This document shows positions 16,125 through 24,355 of a DNA stretch of 64,000 nt, one piece after another. Numbering within the stretch: the stretch's first letter is position 1; each line of letters begins with the position of its first letter. The stretch covers positions 186,001-250,000 of the forward strand of contig NZ_BBYK01000044.1 in NCBI RefSeq assembly GCF_001570365.1, read 5' to 3'. The notes under the pieces are model-generated. The model saw nothing but the letters and a program-made list of their open reading frames with translations, did no database searches and was not told where the DNA came from. The position numbers were made by a program, and so were the translations under genes. Source of the DNA: Microtetraspora fusca. GTDB taxonomy: Bacteria > Actinomycetota > Actinomycetes > Streptosporangiales > Streptosporangiaceae.

Positions 16125-17119
16125 TGAAGGAGTTCCAGCTCATCGACGAGGTGATGCCGCAGGTGCCGCCCGCCGACTACGCCACGATGATGGCTGCCCG
16201 CGCCCGGATGCTGGGCGGCGCGCGACGGCAGCGCCGGCGGGTCTGGCCGAAGGTGGTGCTCGCGGCAGCGGCGGTCAGCATGGTGATCACCGGCGGCTTC
16301 GTGGCGGCGCCCCTGGTGGGCGGGTCCGACGGGTCCGGTATCCAGACGGCCGCGGTGCCGCCGGACGCGGTGCTCGCCGCGGCGGCGGACCGGCTGGCCG
16401 CACAACCCCCGGGTACCGGTGCTTGGTGGCGGCGGGACATGACGCAGGTGGAGTGGACCAGAACCCCGGCCTATACCGTCGAGCGCCGGCGCAGGGATGT
16501 GCTTTGGTTGAGCCGAGAGCATGGGGCGCGGACGCAGCAAGCGCAAATCTCCGCCAAACCACGCACGCCCGCCGATGAACAGGCGTGGAGGAACGCGGGC
16601 TCGCCCGATCTGTGCGACCGCTGCGAGATGGTCGGCGGGTACTTCACCCCGCTCAAGCTGACGGTGAGTCCCGCGATGGAGCTGCCTGCCGAACCGCAAG
16701 CGCTCAAGGCCAAGCTGCTGAGCGTCTACGTCCCCCAAAACGACAAGGACATCCCGGAGGCGATCTGGGGCGCCAGCCTAAAGGACACCCCGGAGACGTG
16801 GATCTGGGGCGCCAGCCCATGGCTCCTCCTCAACGCCGAGACCACCCCGGCCACCAGGGCGGCGCTCTACCGGGTCCTCGCCGGCCTGCCAGGCGTACGT
16901 GTAGAGGACAACGTCATCGACATCGACGGCCGCACCGGGATCGCACTGACATACGGCAAGGCGCCCACCCGCGAGCAGATCATCATCGACCGGGACAGCG
17001 GCGAACTCCTCGCCATCCAGAAGGAGCTGTCTGGCACCGGCGCGACATTCGCGGCATACGTGGTCAAGCGGCTGGGCTGGACCGACGACCCCGCACCCGC
17101 GCAGAGTTCATTCTCATAG
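16124..17119 (+). CDS. CU044_5270 family membrane protein, putative anti-sigma partner
   Basis: A 331-residue protein: cytosolic N-terminus rich in Arg (residues 25-42), one membrane helix (about 44-65), then a long extracytoplasmic domain ending in PGVRVEDNVIDIDGRTGIAL and REQIIIDRDSGELLAIQ, the hallmark of the CU044_5270 family that always accompanies ECF sigma genes. The ATG at 16124 has GAGG at good spacing and overlaps the sigma stop by one base; the GTG at 16121 is an alternative. A CDRC motif in the outer domain could bind metal or form a disulfide. Function inferred: sensing and holding the sigma factor. Confidence 0.8.
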   Translation: MKEFQLIDEVMPQVPPADYATMMAARARMLGGARRQRRRVWPKVVLAAAAVSMVITGGFVAAPLVGGSDGSGIQTAAVPPDAVLAAAADRLAAQPPGTGAWWRRDMTQVEWTRTPAYTVERRRRDVLWLSREHGARTQQAQISAKPRTPADEQAWRNAGSPDLCDRCEMVGGYFTPLKLTVSPAMELPAEPQALKAKLLSVYVPQNDKDIPEAIWGASLKDTPETWIWGASPWLLLNAETTPATRAALYRVLAGLPGVRVEDNVIDIDGRTGIALTYGKAPTREQIIIDRDSGELLAIQKELSGTGATFAAYVVKRLGWTDDPAPAQSSFS

Positions 17120-17318
17120 CCGCCCCGCCAGTTCGGCACGTGTGCACGCCGGCCCAGGAGACGTGTCCGGTGGGCGAAATCGGGATGGAGGAAAGCCCGA
17201 CTTCGGAACCACATGCTCTACGGACGACGTACCCCAACCGAAGGAACCGTTCCGCACGACAACGTCCGGCAGGCCACTCGGCACGAGCCACTGGAAGCCG
17301 AACGGAGAACATGGATGA

Positions 17319-17364
17319 CGCAGCGGTCCGCCGGAGCTTGCGCCAGGACGGCCGGACCGCTGCG
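17319..17364. terminator. 12-bp inverted repeat between convergent genes
   Basis: CGCAGCGGTCCG (17319-17330) pairs perfectly with CGGACCGCTGCG (17353-17364) across a 22-nt loop. It lies directly beyond the 3' end of the CBM gene (17374, minus) and downstream of the CU044_5270 gene (17119, plus), consistent with a bidirectional terminator. Confidence 0.5.
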
Positions 17365-17373
17365 CCCGGCGTT

Positions 17374-17899
17374 CTAGTCGGTGAGCAGGATGTCGTCCAG
17401 GCACAGCGTGTACGGCGCGTCCGCACCGCCCAACTGGAACAACACCTGGGCCTCCCGGTCCGAGGTCTTGGCGGTGTTCTGGTAGGCGTAGGTCCTGGAC
17501 CCGGTGCCGACCTCGGGGTAGCCGTCCACGATCGCAGTGTGCGTCTCACCGCTGCCCTGGACCACCGACCTGATCTTCACCGTCCGCGTCGCCGGCGCCT
17601 TGAAGCTCAGCCGGTACGTCTTCCCGGCCGCCACGGCGATGCCGCTCTGCCCGACCATCGCGGCCCACACGTTGTCACCCCCCCGTGGGGACCTGGGCGC
17701 ATAACCGCCCGCCCGTCACGTTGATCGGGGTGTTCTTGGAGGCCCACCAGCCCTTGACCCCGTTGTCCAGCGAGCCGTTGACCACGACGTCGCCGGCGGG
17801 CGCAGCGGCGTACGCGGGAGTCGCCGCCGCGGCCATTGCCACGAAGGCACCGACGGCGATGAGACGCATCGAAAGAGGATTAGGCCAGGGCGTCACCAT
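17374..17899 (-). pseudogene. Secreted carbohydrate-binding-module (CBM4/9-like) protein with a frameshift
   Basis: The first frame encodes a signal peptide (MRLIAVGAFVAMAAAATPAYA, trimmed to LIAVGAFVAMAAAATPAYA) followed by GDVVVNGSLDNGVKGWWASK, the start of a jelly-roll CBM. It stops at about 17675 in a run of seven G on the minus strand. With six G the frame continues as DNVWAAMVGQSGIAVAAGKT, KAPATRTVKIRSVVQG and ends LGGADAPYTLCLDDILLTD at 17374. Corrected length is about 174 residues: one complete CBM without a catalytic domain. Either a true pseudogene or a homopolymer sequencing error; no strong ribosome binding site is seen. Confidence 0.7.
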
Positions 17900-17920
17900 C
17901 AGGACAGAGCCATTTCGTAG

Positions 17921-18087
17921 TCGCGTAGTTGGGCCAACCTGCTGCAGGCGGCCATCTCAGCCTGCACCGCACTGATCCCCGGCGGCCCGGCCCACCGCGT
18001 CACCACCGAGCGCGCCCACGGACGGATCAACCGGTGGAGCACCTGGGTAACCGACGCCGCCGGCGTGGAGGGCCTGCGCAGGACGAT
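17921..18087 (+). pseudogene. Unrecognised coding-like fragment
   Basis: After a TAG at 17918 the plus strand is open with very high G/C third positions and reads SWANLLQAAISACTALIPGG, then PAHRVTTERAHGRINRW and STWVTDAAGVEGLRRTIQ, running straight into the 3' end of the methyltransferase gene on the other strand. There is no start codon signal. It looks like a piece of a lost gene joined at the edge of the duplicated methyltransferase segment. Family not recognised. Confidence 0.3.
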
Positions 18088-18981
18088 TCAGCGGTCGGCG
18101 GGTTTGTACGCGAACACCCAGCGGTTGCTCGCCAGGGCGTCGTCCGGCTCGGGGAGTGGACCACGACCGAGGTGGCGGGCGAAGTCGAAGGGGGTGGCGA
18201 CGGCGGTGGACCAGCCCCGCGCCTTCAGCGAGGCGACGGAGTCGGGGCGCGGCTCCCCGTCGAACAGGGCGAGCAGGTCGACGCCGATCTGCTGCCGGGT
18301 CGCGGCGTAGACGGGGCTGGCGCGGACCTCCGGGGACTCCGTCCCGAGCTTGACCTCGAAGGCCATCGAGCTGCCGTCGGCGCTCAGGCGGTCCACGGTG
18401 TCGATGAGCCGCCGCTCGGCGGCCGAGGGGAGATAGAGCAACAGGCCCTCGGCCAGCCAGGCGGCCGGCGCGGCCGGGTCGAAGCCCGCGCTCACCAACG
18501 AGGCGACCCAGTCCCCGCTCAAATCGACCGCGATCGGACGGCGCGTGGCCGTCGGGACGGCGGCGAGGCCGTCGAGCACGTCGTGTTTGAACGCCAGGAC
18601 GCCGTCGCGGTCGATCTCGTAGACGGTGTGGTCCGGTGACCAGCCGAGCCGGAACGCCCGCGTGTCGAGGCCCGCGCCGAGCAGAACGACCTGCCGGACG
18701 CCCGCGTGGGCCGGGCGGACGAGGAAGTCGTCGAAAACCCGGGTACGCAGCCCGAAGTACCGTCCCAGCCTGCCCCACAACGGGTTCGCGTCGCCGTCCG
18801 GCACCTCCGCCGGGCGGACCGGCCAGGCCGCGGACGCCTCGGCCGCGCGGACGAAGTGCTCGGCGTAGGTGTCGCGGGCCAGGGCGTCGGGCCGGTGGGT
18901 CTCGATCGCCCGCGCGGCGGCGACCATGAGGGCGGTCAGGCCGACGCCGTCTTCGACACCGGTGTGCTGCGCGGCCGGCAC
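18088..18981 (-). CDS. Class I SAM-dependent methyltransferase (TIGR00027/Leptospira-type family)
   Basis: A 297-residue intact enzyme: GLTALMVAAARAIETHRPDA and YAEHFVRAAEA at the N-terminus, the SAM-binding motif QVVLLGAGLDTRAFRLGW, the acidic loop YEIDRDGVLAFK, and the C-terminal AWLAEGLLLYLP region. Methylation target unknown; relatives occur in natural-product and leaderless accessory loci. The GTG at 18981 is preceded by GAGGAGG at perfect spacing, but that signal lies inside an isochorismatase coding remnant, so the gene appears to have landed there and borrowed it. A 3' copy of this gene lies at 14131-14571. Confidence 0.88.
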   Translation of the reverse strand: MPAAQHTGVEDGVGLTALMVAAARAIETHRPDALARDTYAEHFVRAAEASAAWPVRPAEVPDGDANPLWGRLGRYFGLRTRVFDDFLVRPAHAGVRQVVLLGAGLDTRAFRLGWSPDHTVYEIDRDGVLAFKHDVLDGLAAVPTATRRPIAVDLSGDWVASLVSAGFDPAAPAAWLAEGLLLYLPSAAERRLIDTVDRLSADGSSMAFEVKLGTESPEVRASPVYAATRQQIGVDLLALFDGEPRPDSVASLKARGWSTAVATPFDFARHLGRGPLPEPDDALASNRWVFAYKPADR

Positions 18982-19052
18982 GCGTCCTCCTCGACGCAGA
19001 AGTCGTTCTGCAGGTCTACGACGACCAGCGCCATGCTCTCCACGGATGTCAC
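18936..19052 (-). pseudogene. N-terminal stub of an isochorismatase-family hydrolase
   Basis: From a GTG that overlaps the stop of the preceding dehydrogenase by 4 bp (GTGA), the minus strand encodes SMALVVVDLQNDFCVEEDA, the unmistakable first strand and catalytic Asp motif of cysteine hydrolases of the isochorismatase family. After this the sequence passes into the methyltransferase start region and the frame ends at 18936. The rest of the roughly 180-residue enzyme, including the catalytic Lys and Cys, is missing. Confidence 0.7.
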
Positions 19053-20119
19053 GGCTCCGTCACCAGGATCCGCTGCCCCTCCGGCTCCAGCACGTCGAGC
19101 AGCGCGTCCACCACGGCGGTGGTCGAGTGGCGTCCCCCGAGGTCCGGGGTGCCGATGCCGCGACCGCGGAGTGTTTCGAGACCGCGCTCCACCATCCGCA
19201 CCGCCCCGGCGCAGCCCCCGTGCCGCTCGGCGATCGTCGCCGCCGCCCGTACGGTCGCCACCGGGTTGACCGCGTCCTTCCCCTCCAGGTCGTCGGCCGA
19301 GCCGTGCACGGTCTGGTACTCGACCAGACCGGCCACCTCGAAGTGCAGGTAGACGTTCTCGGTGCAGCGGTTCTCCTGGCGCTCGGCACCGAAGCGGTCC
19401 AGCAGGACCACGTGCATGATGTCGGCCCATTCGTTGCCCGCGATGATCAACGTGCGGGGGCGCGGACCGCGCTCGATCAGGTTGCGGTTCACCGTGTCCG
19501 GCTGGGACAGGCGGATCTCGACGCCGTGCCGCGCGGCACTCTCGGCCACCCACTCGTCCAGAGCGCCGTCGAGCAGGTGGAACTTGTAGGCCATGATGAT
19601 CTCGTCGATTTCGCCGTCCGGCCACTCCTGTCGGGCGCGCCGTACCGCGAAGGCGATGACCTTCTCGGTGATCTCCCGGCTGAACGCCATCGTGCGGATG
19701 AGCGCACCGGGAACGTGGGTGTTCTCACCGGTGTAGAAGCCCTGGGCCTCGTCGCGGACCAGCAGCAGCGACGCGTCCGGGGCGGTGATGACGTCGGCCT
19801 TCACCGCCTGCAGGCGTCGGCGCACGAGGTACAGCGACTGGGCGTTGATCGCCGTGCGGAATATGGCCGGGACGCCGAGAGCGGCCTGCGCGCGGCAGAA
19901 CTCGGCGTAGTGGTCGGCGTCCTCTCGCGTGAGCTCGCGGATCCGCTCGACCGCCGCATCGGCCTTCACCGACGAATACGAGTGATAGACCCTTTCCGAC
20001 CGCGTGATGCCGATGCCGACCGAATACACGTCGGTGATCCGGCCCAATACGCGCTCGAAGACGGCCGCGAGTTCTGGGCCGGTTCCCCCGCCGACGGCGA
20101 GTCCGATGACTGGTTCCAC
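19049..20119 (-). CDS. Divergent isocitrate/isopropylmalate dehydrogenase family protein
   Basis: A 356-residue protein with an N-terminal GLAVGGGTGPELAAVFERVL (usual GDGIGPE motif altered) and a C-terminal FEVAGLVEYQTVHGSADDLE then GKDAVNPVATV, matching the EPVHGSAPDIAGK-NP signature of beta-decarboxylating dehydrogenases. The catalytic Lys is probably that in IIMAYKFHLLDG and metal Asp that in NEWADIMH. Substrate unknown: likely a 3-substituted malate in a specialised pathway. GTG start with AGGAG at 5 bp. It is followed by the isochorismatase stub (4-bp overlap) and preceded by the EF-hand gene (46 bp), forming a damaged operon. Confidence 0.75.
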   Translation of the reverse strand: MEPVIGLAVGGGTGPELAAVFERVLGRITDVYSVGIGITRSERVYHSYSSVKADAAVERIRELTREDADHYAEFCRAQAALGVPAIFRTAINAQSLYLVRRRLQAVKADVITAPDASLLLVRDEAQGFYTGENTHVPGALIRTMAFSREITEKVIAFAVRRARQEWPDGEIDEIIMAYKFHLLDGALDEWVAESAARHGVEIRLSQPDTVNRNLIERGPRPRTLIIAGNEWADIMHVVLLDRFGAERQENRCTENVYLHFEVAGLVEYQTVHGSADDLEGKDAVNPVATVRAAATIAERHGGCAGAVRMVERGLETLRGRGIGTPDLGGRHSTTAVVDALLDVLEPEGQRILVTEP

Positions 20120-20165
20120 CTGTGCTCCTTTGTCGAAGGCCGATGCGTCGGGGCGGCGGCCGCGA

Positions 20166-20696
20166 TCAGCCCCGGACCGCGACCAGATGGTCGCCCGGGA
20201 TTCCCGCCTTCTCCGGGCTGTAGTAGTCCTTGATGCCCGCGGCCCAGACCGAGACCTCGATCTGGTCGTCGTCGGACGGCTGGAACGCGTCGAAGAGCGC
20301 CTCGATGTTCGCCCGCTCGAAGCCGATGGCCGTCATGAGCGCCACGAAGAGGCCCCGCTCGATGAGGCCGTCGCCGTTCGGGTCGCCCAGTGCGGCCAGC
20401 GCCTCGGCGAAGTCGGTGAGCGCCGTGTCGAAACGCTCCGGGGAGAGCACACACGCGGTGTACTCCTCGAACGTGATCCGGCCGTCGTGGTTGGCGTCGA
20501 GTTCGGCGGCCAGGGTTGTCCAGTAGCGCCGGAAAGCGGCGAGCATGGCCGCCTTGGCCGCTTCGCCGGAGTCGGGGGACGCGGCCACCACGCGGGTGGC
20601 CATGAGCTCGAAGTCCTCGGCTTCGAGACTGCCGGTGCCGTCGGCGTCGAGCAGGGTGAAGATGAGCTTTACTCGATCGAGAGCCGCCTGCCGCAT
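20166..20696 (-). CDS. EF-hand calcium-binding protein (calerythrin-like)
   Basis: A 176-residue protein, the same length as calerythrin-type bacterial calcium sensors. Loops: DADGTGSLEAEDF (residues about 14-26), DANHDGRITFEEY (about 69-81), DPNGDGLIERGLF (about 110-122), and a degenerate fourth (QPSDDDQIEVSVW). Helices flank each loop as expected. It is cytosolic and probably buffers or signals calcium. It lies first in the operon with the dehydrogenase-like gene. The ATG at 20696 has only a weak AAAGG signal; the longer upstream frame has no coding character. Confidence 0.88.
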   Translation of the reverse strand: MRQAALDRVKLIFTLLDADGTGSLEAEDFELMATRVVAASPDSGEAAKAAMLAAFRRYWTTLAAELDANHDGRITFEEYTACVLSPERFDTALTDFAEALAALGDPNGDGLIERGLFVALMTAIGFERANIEALFDAFQPSDDDQIEVSVWAAGIKDYYSPEKAGIPGDHLVAVRG

Positions 20697-21216
20697 CTCT
20701 TGTCGCCTTTCTTTGGTCGCCAGCAGAAGTGACTCCTCCGCTCCTTGAAGGGAGCGGCTTCTCGCTTTCCTCGGCCGAGGTAGGCGACGGACAAGCCCCT
20801 GCCCGTTTCGAACAACAGAACCACATCGAGGAAGCGATTCCCCTGCCGGATGAACCCGGCAGGGGAATCGCCAGATCTGATGGAACCCGCAATCGGGATT
20901 CCGACTGGAAAATACCATGCCAAAAAATTACCCGCGCGTTCCTAGCGCGATTCCCCTTTACATCCCAAAATGCCACCAATACCGGCGAACAGAACAGATG
21001 CCATAAAGTCTGAAATATCTCGTCGATTCGCATCCCAGCTTCAGCCGAGCGCCACCCCGAGGGCGATGCGAAATGCGGCAAAATTCGCGATTCTGTGGAT
21101 TTATATCCCGACCTCGTGAGCACCGGCCGGCCCCATGCGCGTCCGGACGCGAGCAGCCGGACGTCCAGATCCCGCGACGTACGCAGTCAGCGGGAGGGCC
21201 ACCTTCCTGTGGCGGG
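20697..21216. other. 520-bp gene-free region upstream of the EF-hand operon
   Basis: No supported gene. Bases 20890-21110 are markedly AT-richer than the rest of the window (for example around ccaaaaaattaccc and gcggcaaaattcgcg), as expected for foreign DNA or a large promoter. It contains the strong stem-loop at 20834-20871. The region must supply the promoter of the leftward EF-hand operon and the terminator of the kinase-like gene. Confidence 0.5.
20834..20871. terminator. Perfect 16-bp stem-loop
   Basis: GCGATTCCCCTGCCGG (20834-20849), loop ATGAAC, and its exact complement CCGGCAGGGGAATCGC (20856-20871). No T-run follows on either side. It is 138 bp upstream of the EF-hand start and 346 bp beyond the kinase-like gene, both on the minus strand: either a terminator for the latter or a 5'-leader structure for the former. 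Confidence 0.55.
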
Positions 21217-21882
21217 TCAGGCGCCCGCGGTCCAGGCGGCCCGGAGGGCGTGGATCTCGTCGGGAGTGCTCTCCCTGGCGATGTAGGGGATGTCCAGCGC
21301 GTACCGGCTGTGCGGAAGCTGGTCGCGGACGACAGTGGCGTCCTTGAGGATCTGGCCGTACAGCGCGGCGCCGTCCATGCAGAACACGTCGATGAGAACG
21401 ACGCGGCCGTCCAGGGCGCGCCGGACGTTGCCGGTGTTCAGGTCGACGCCGTCCCACCAGGGGACCGTCTCCCGCCGTTCGGCGTCGATCTCGGTCGCGG
21501 TGCGCCGCACCTCGGCCAGGGCCGCGTCGCCGCCACCGTCCCGCCACTGCCGTACGACCTCGGCCGCCGTGTCCAGCGGGGCGAGGAACTCCAGCACGAC
21601 CAGCGTCCCTCCTCCGTCGAGCGCGGCCTCGACGGCGACCCGGGGCAGGTACGGGTTACCCGGGCAGCGGCGGCACAGCTCCAGGAAGGCCGCGTACGCG
21701 GGGTCGAACGGGCAGACCCGCGCGGCGAGGTGCCCGCCGGGAGAGCGCAGTCCCACGGCCCAGTCTCCGACGCCGCACGGGGTCCAGCCAAGCAGCACCA
21801 GCTCGGCCAGCGCCTGCCGGTGGGAGAGCTCCGCCCAGGGGCGGTCGCGCAGCGGCGTCAGGTCGTCGTGATCGGCCGTCAT
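21217..21882 (-). CDS. Kinase-fold (aminoglycoside phosphotransferase-like) hypothetical protein
   Basis: A 221-residue protein. The segment WWDGVDLNTGNVRRALDGRV followed by VLIDVF resembles the catalytic and metal-binding loops of APH/choline-kinase-fold enzymes (usual HGDLHPGNV...IDF), with the His-Gly-Asp replaced by Asp-Gly-Val-Asp. The N-terminal part (GVGDWAVGLRSPGGHLAARV) could be the nucleotide-binding lobe. It is shorter than resistance-type APH enzymes. ATG start. Whether it is catalytically active is doubtful; role unknown. Confidence 0.55.
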   Translation of the reverse strand: MTADHDDLTPLRDRPWAELSHRQALAELVLLGWTPCGVGDWAVGLRSPGGHLAARVCPFDPAYAAFLELCRRCPGNPYLPRVAVEAALDGGGTLVVLEFLAPLDTAAEVVRQWRDGGGDAALAEVRRTATEIDAERRETVPWWDGVDLNTGNVRRALDGRVVLIDVFCMDGAALYGQILKDATVVRDQLPHSRYALDIPYIARESTPDEIHALRAAWTAGA

Positions 21883-21978
21883 GCCCGCACCCTAAACGAT
21901 CAGTTCGTACGGCCCGGCCTCACTTCGCGGTGTGGTGGCAGACTAGGCGCACCGAGTCGCCTGGAGGGTTTCGCGTAG

Positions 21979-24333
21979 ATGCGCACCGCTTCGTTCCCGG
22001 AGGGTTTCGTCTGGGGAGTGTCCACGTCCGCGTTCCAGATCGAGGGCGCCACCGACCAGGACGGCCGGGGCCCGTCCATCTGGGACACCTTCGCGGGCGG
22101 GGCGTACGGCGACCCGGCCTGCGATCACTACCACCGCTACGCCGAAGACGTCCGACTCATGCAGGATCTGGGCATCGCCGCCTACCGGTTCTCGGTGAGC
22201 TGGTCGCGGGTGCTTCCGGAGGGGCGCGGCCGGGTCAACGACCCGGGGCTCGACTTCTACGACAGGCTCGTGGACGAGTTGCTGCGGGCGGGCATCGCCC
22301 CGTACGCCACCCTGTACCACTGGGACCTGCCCCAGGCGCTCCAAGACGTCGGAGGGTGGACCTCGCGCGACACGGCCCATCACTTCGCCGACTACGCCCG
22401 TGTCGTATACGACCGGATCGGCGACCGCGTGGACACCTGGTTCACGTTCAACGAGCCGCAGGTGGCCGCCTTCCTCGGGCACGCCTCGGGCGTGCACGCC
22501 CCGGGCCGGCGGTCGGCGGCGGACGCCTTCGTCGGCGCCCACCACATGCTGCTCGCGCACGGGCTGGGCCTGGAGGCGCTGCGCGCGCAGGGCGCCGCCA
22601 GGGCCGGCGTCGTGGTGAACCTCTCGCCCGTCCTCACTCCCGCGCAGCTCGCTGACGTGTCCCTCGACCTTCCGGAGGAGGACGCCGAGGCGGTGGCGCG
22701 GATCGACACCCTGCACAATCGGCAGTTCCTGGAGCCGGTGCTGCGCGGCCGTTACCCTGCCGACCTGCTGCCCCTGGTCGAGAAGGTCGCGGGGCTCGAC
22801 CACATCCACGACGGCGACCTCGACGCCATCGGCGGGCCCATCGACCTGCTGGGCGTCAACTACTACACGCCCATCGTGGTGCGGGCCCAGCCCGGTGCTC
22901 CGGCGGAGCCGGCCTTCCCGGGCAGCGAGGGCGTCCTCTTCTGCAGCGTTCCCACGGCCGTCACCGCGATGGGCTGGCCCATCATGCCGAGCGGTCTTTC
23001 CCTGGTCCTGCGGCGCCTGTCGGAGGAGTACCCCGAGACCGACGTGATGATCACGGAGAACGGCGCCGACTTCGTCGACGTCGTGGCCGGCGACGGCGTC
23101 CACGACATCGACCGGATGAGCTTCCTGGAGGAGCACCTGCGCGCCCTGCGCGCCTCGCTCGACGAGGGCGCGCGGGTTCGCGGCTACCTGCTCTGGTCAC
23201 TGCTCGACTGCGTCGAGTGGACGGACGGCTACCGGCGCAAGTTCGGCATCGTCCACGTCGACTTCACCACCCAGCGGCGGCTGCTCAAGGACAGCGCCCT
23301 GTGGTACCGCGACGTCATCAAGCGCAACGGCCTCGGCGCGGAGCGGCCGAGACGGCCCACGCTGGAGACCGTCGCCGCCCGTGCGGGCGTCTCCCGGGCC
23401 ACGGTCTCGCGGGTCGTCAACGGCGAGGCGTCGGTCAGCCCCGAGGCGCGCGCCGCCGTGTTACGCGCGGTCCAGGAGCTGGGCTACGTGCCCAACGCCG
23501 CCGCCAGGAGCCTCGTCACCCAGCGGACCGACTCGGTCGCGCTCGTCCTGTCCATCCCCCGGAACGGCGGCGACGCGCTGATCTCCGCCGTCGTCCAGTA
23601 CGTCACCGGCGTCCTGGAGGGGGCGGGCAAGCAGATCACGCTGATGCTCGCCGACACGGCCGAGAGCCATCGGCGCATCATCAGGCACGTGGAGGCGGGG
23701 CAGGTGGACGGGGTCGTCCTCGTCCCTCCGGACGGTCCCGACCCGCTGGCCGAGCGCCTCGCGCGTACCGGTGTGCCGATCGTGCTGCTCGGCCGGCCCG
23801 CCATCGCCTCCCTCGTGCCGTACGTGGACGTGGACAACGCGGGCGGCGCGAAAGCCGCGACCCGGCATCTCCTCGACCGGGGACGTCGCCGGATCGGCGT
23901 GATCTGCGGGCCGATGGAGCTCGTCGCCGTGCAGGACCGCCTCGCCGGGCACCTGGCGGCGCTCCACGAGGACGGGCTGCGGCCGGCGATCGCGCTCGCC
24001 GGTCCGGACAGGCAGTCGGGCGTCGCGGCGGCCCGCGAGCTCCTCTCCGGCCATCCCGACCTGAACGCCGTGTTCGCCACCTCCGACGAGCTCGCGATCG
24101 GCGCGCTGGAGGCGGCGCGCGAGGCGGGGCTGCGGGTGCCCCAGGACCTGGCGATCGTGGGCTTCGACGACGTCCACGCCGCCTCCTGCACGACCCCGCC
24201 GCTCACCACCGTCCGGGTGCCCACCGCGGACCAGGCGCTGGCCCTGGCCCGCCTGCTCCTGTCCCGCCTCGACGGCCGGCACACCACCTCCGTCGTGCTC
24301 CCCACTCGTCTGGTGGTCCGCGCCACGACGTGA
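21979..24333 (+). CDS. GH1 beta-glucosidase fused to a LacI-family repressor
   Basis: A single 784-residue frame. Residues 1-452 are a complete glycoside hydrolase family 1 barrel: FPEGFVWGVSTSAFQIEGA, acid/base Glu159 in TFNEP, NYYTP, nucleophile Glu360 in ITENGAD, and GYLLWSLLDCVEWTDGY. Residues 459-784 are a complete LacI repressor: HTH TLETVAARAGVSRATVSRVV, hinge ELGYVPNAAARSLVTQRTDS, then the periplasmic-binding-like sensor up to VGFDDVHAASCTTPPLTTV. The join is IKRNGLGAERPRRPTLETVA with no stop and no usable internal start nearby. GGAGG lies about 12 bases before the ATG. No signal peptide, so the enzyme acts on imported beta-glucosides, perhaps cellobiose. Fusion or lost stop codon. 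Confidence 0.9.
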   Translation: MRTASFPEGFVWGVSTSAFQIEGATDQDGRGPSIWDTFAGGAYGDPACDHYHRYAEDVRLMQDLGIAAYRFSVSWSRVLPEGRGRVNDPGLDFYDRLVDELLRAGIAPYATLYHWDLPQALQDVGGWTSRDTAHHFADYARVVYDRIGDRVDTWFTFNEPQVAAFLGHASGVHAPGRRSAADAFVGAHHMLLAHGLGLEALRAQGAARAGVVVNLSPVLTPAQLADVSLDLPEEDAEAVARIDTLHNRQFLEPVLRGRYPADLLPLVEKVAGLDHIHDGDLDAIGGPIDLLGVNYYTPIVVRAQPGAPAEPAFPGSEGVLFCSVPTAVTAMGWPIMPSGLSLVLRRLSEEYPETDVMITENGADFVDVVAGDGVHDIDRMSFLEEHLRALRASLDEGARVRGYLLWSLLDCVEWTDGYRRKFGIVHVDFTTQRRLLKDSALWYRDVIKRNGLGAERPRRPTLETVAARAGVSRATVSRVVNGEASVSPEARAAVLRAVQELGYVPNAAARSLVTQRTDSVALVLSIPRNGGDALISAVVQYVTGVLEGAGKQITLMLADTAESHRRIIRHVEAGQVDGVVLVPPDGPDPLAERLARTGVPIVLLGRPAIASLVPYVDVDNAGGAKAATRHLLDRGRRRIGVICGPMELVAVQDRLAGHLAALHEDGLRPAIALAGPDRQSGVAAARELLSGHPDLNAVFATSDELAIGALEAAREAGLRVPQDLAIVGFDDVHAASCTTPPLTTVRVPTADQALALARLLLSRLDGRHTTSVVLPTRLVVRATT

Positions 24334-24355
24334 CCCACGCCTGCGCGCAGGCATC

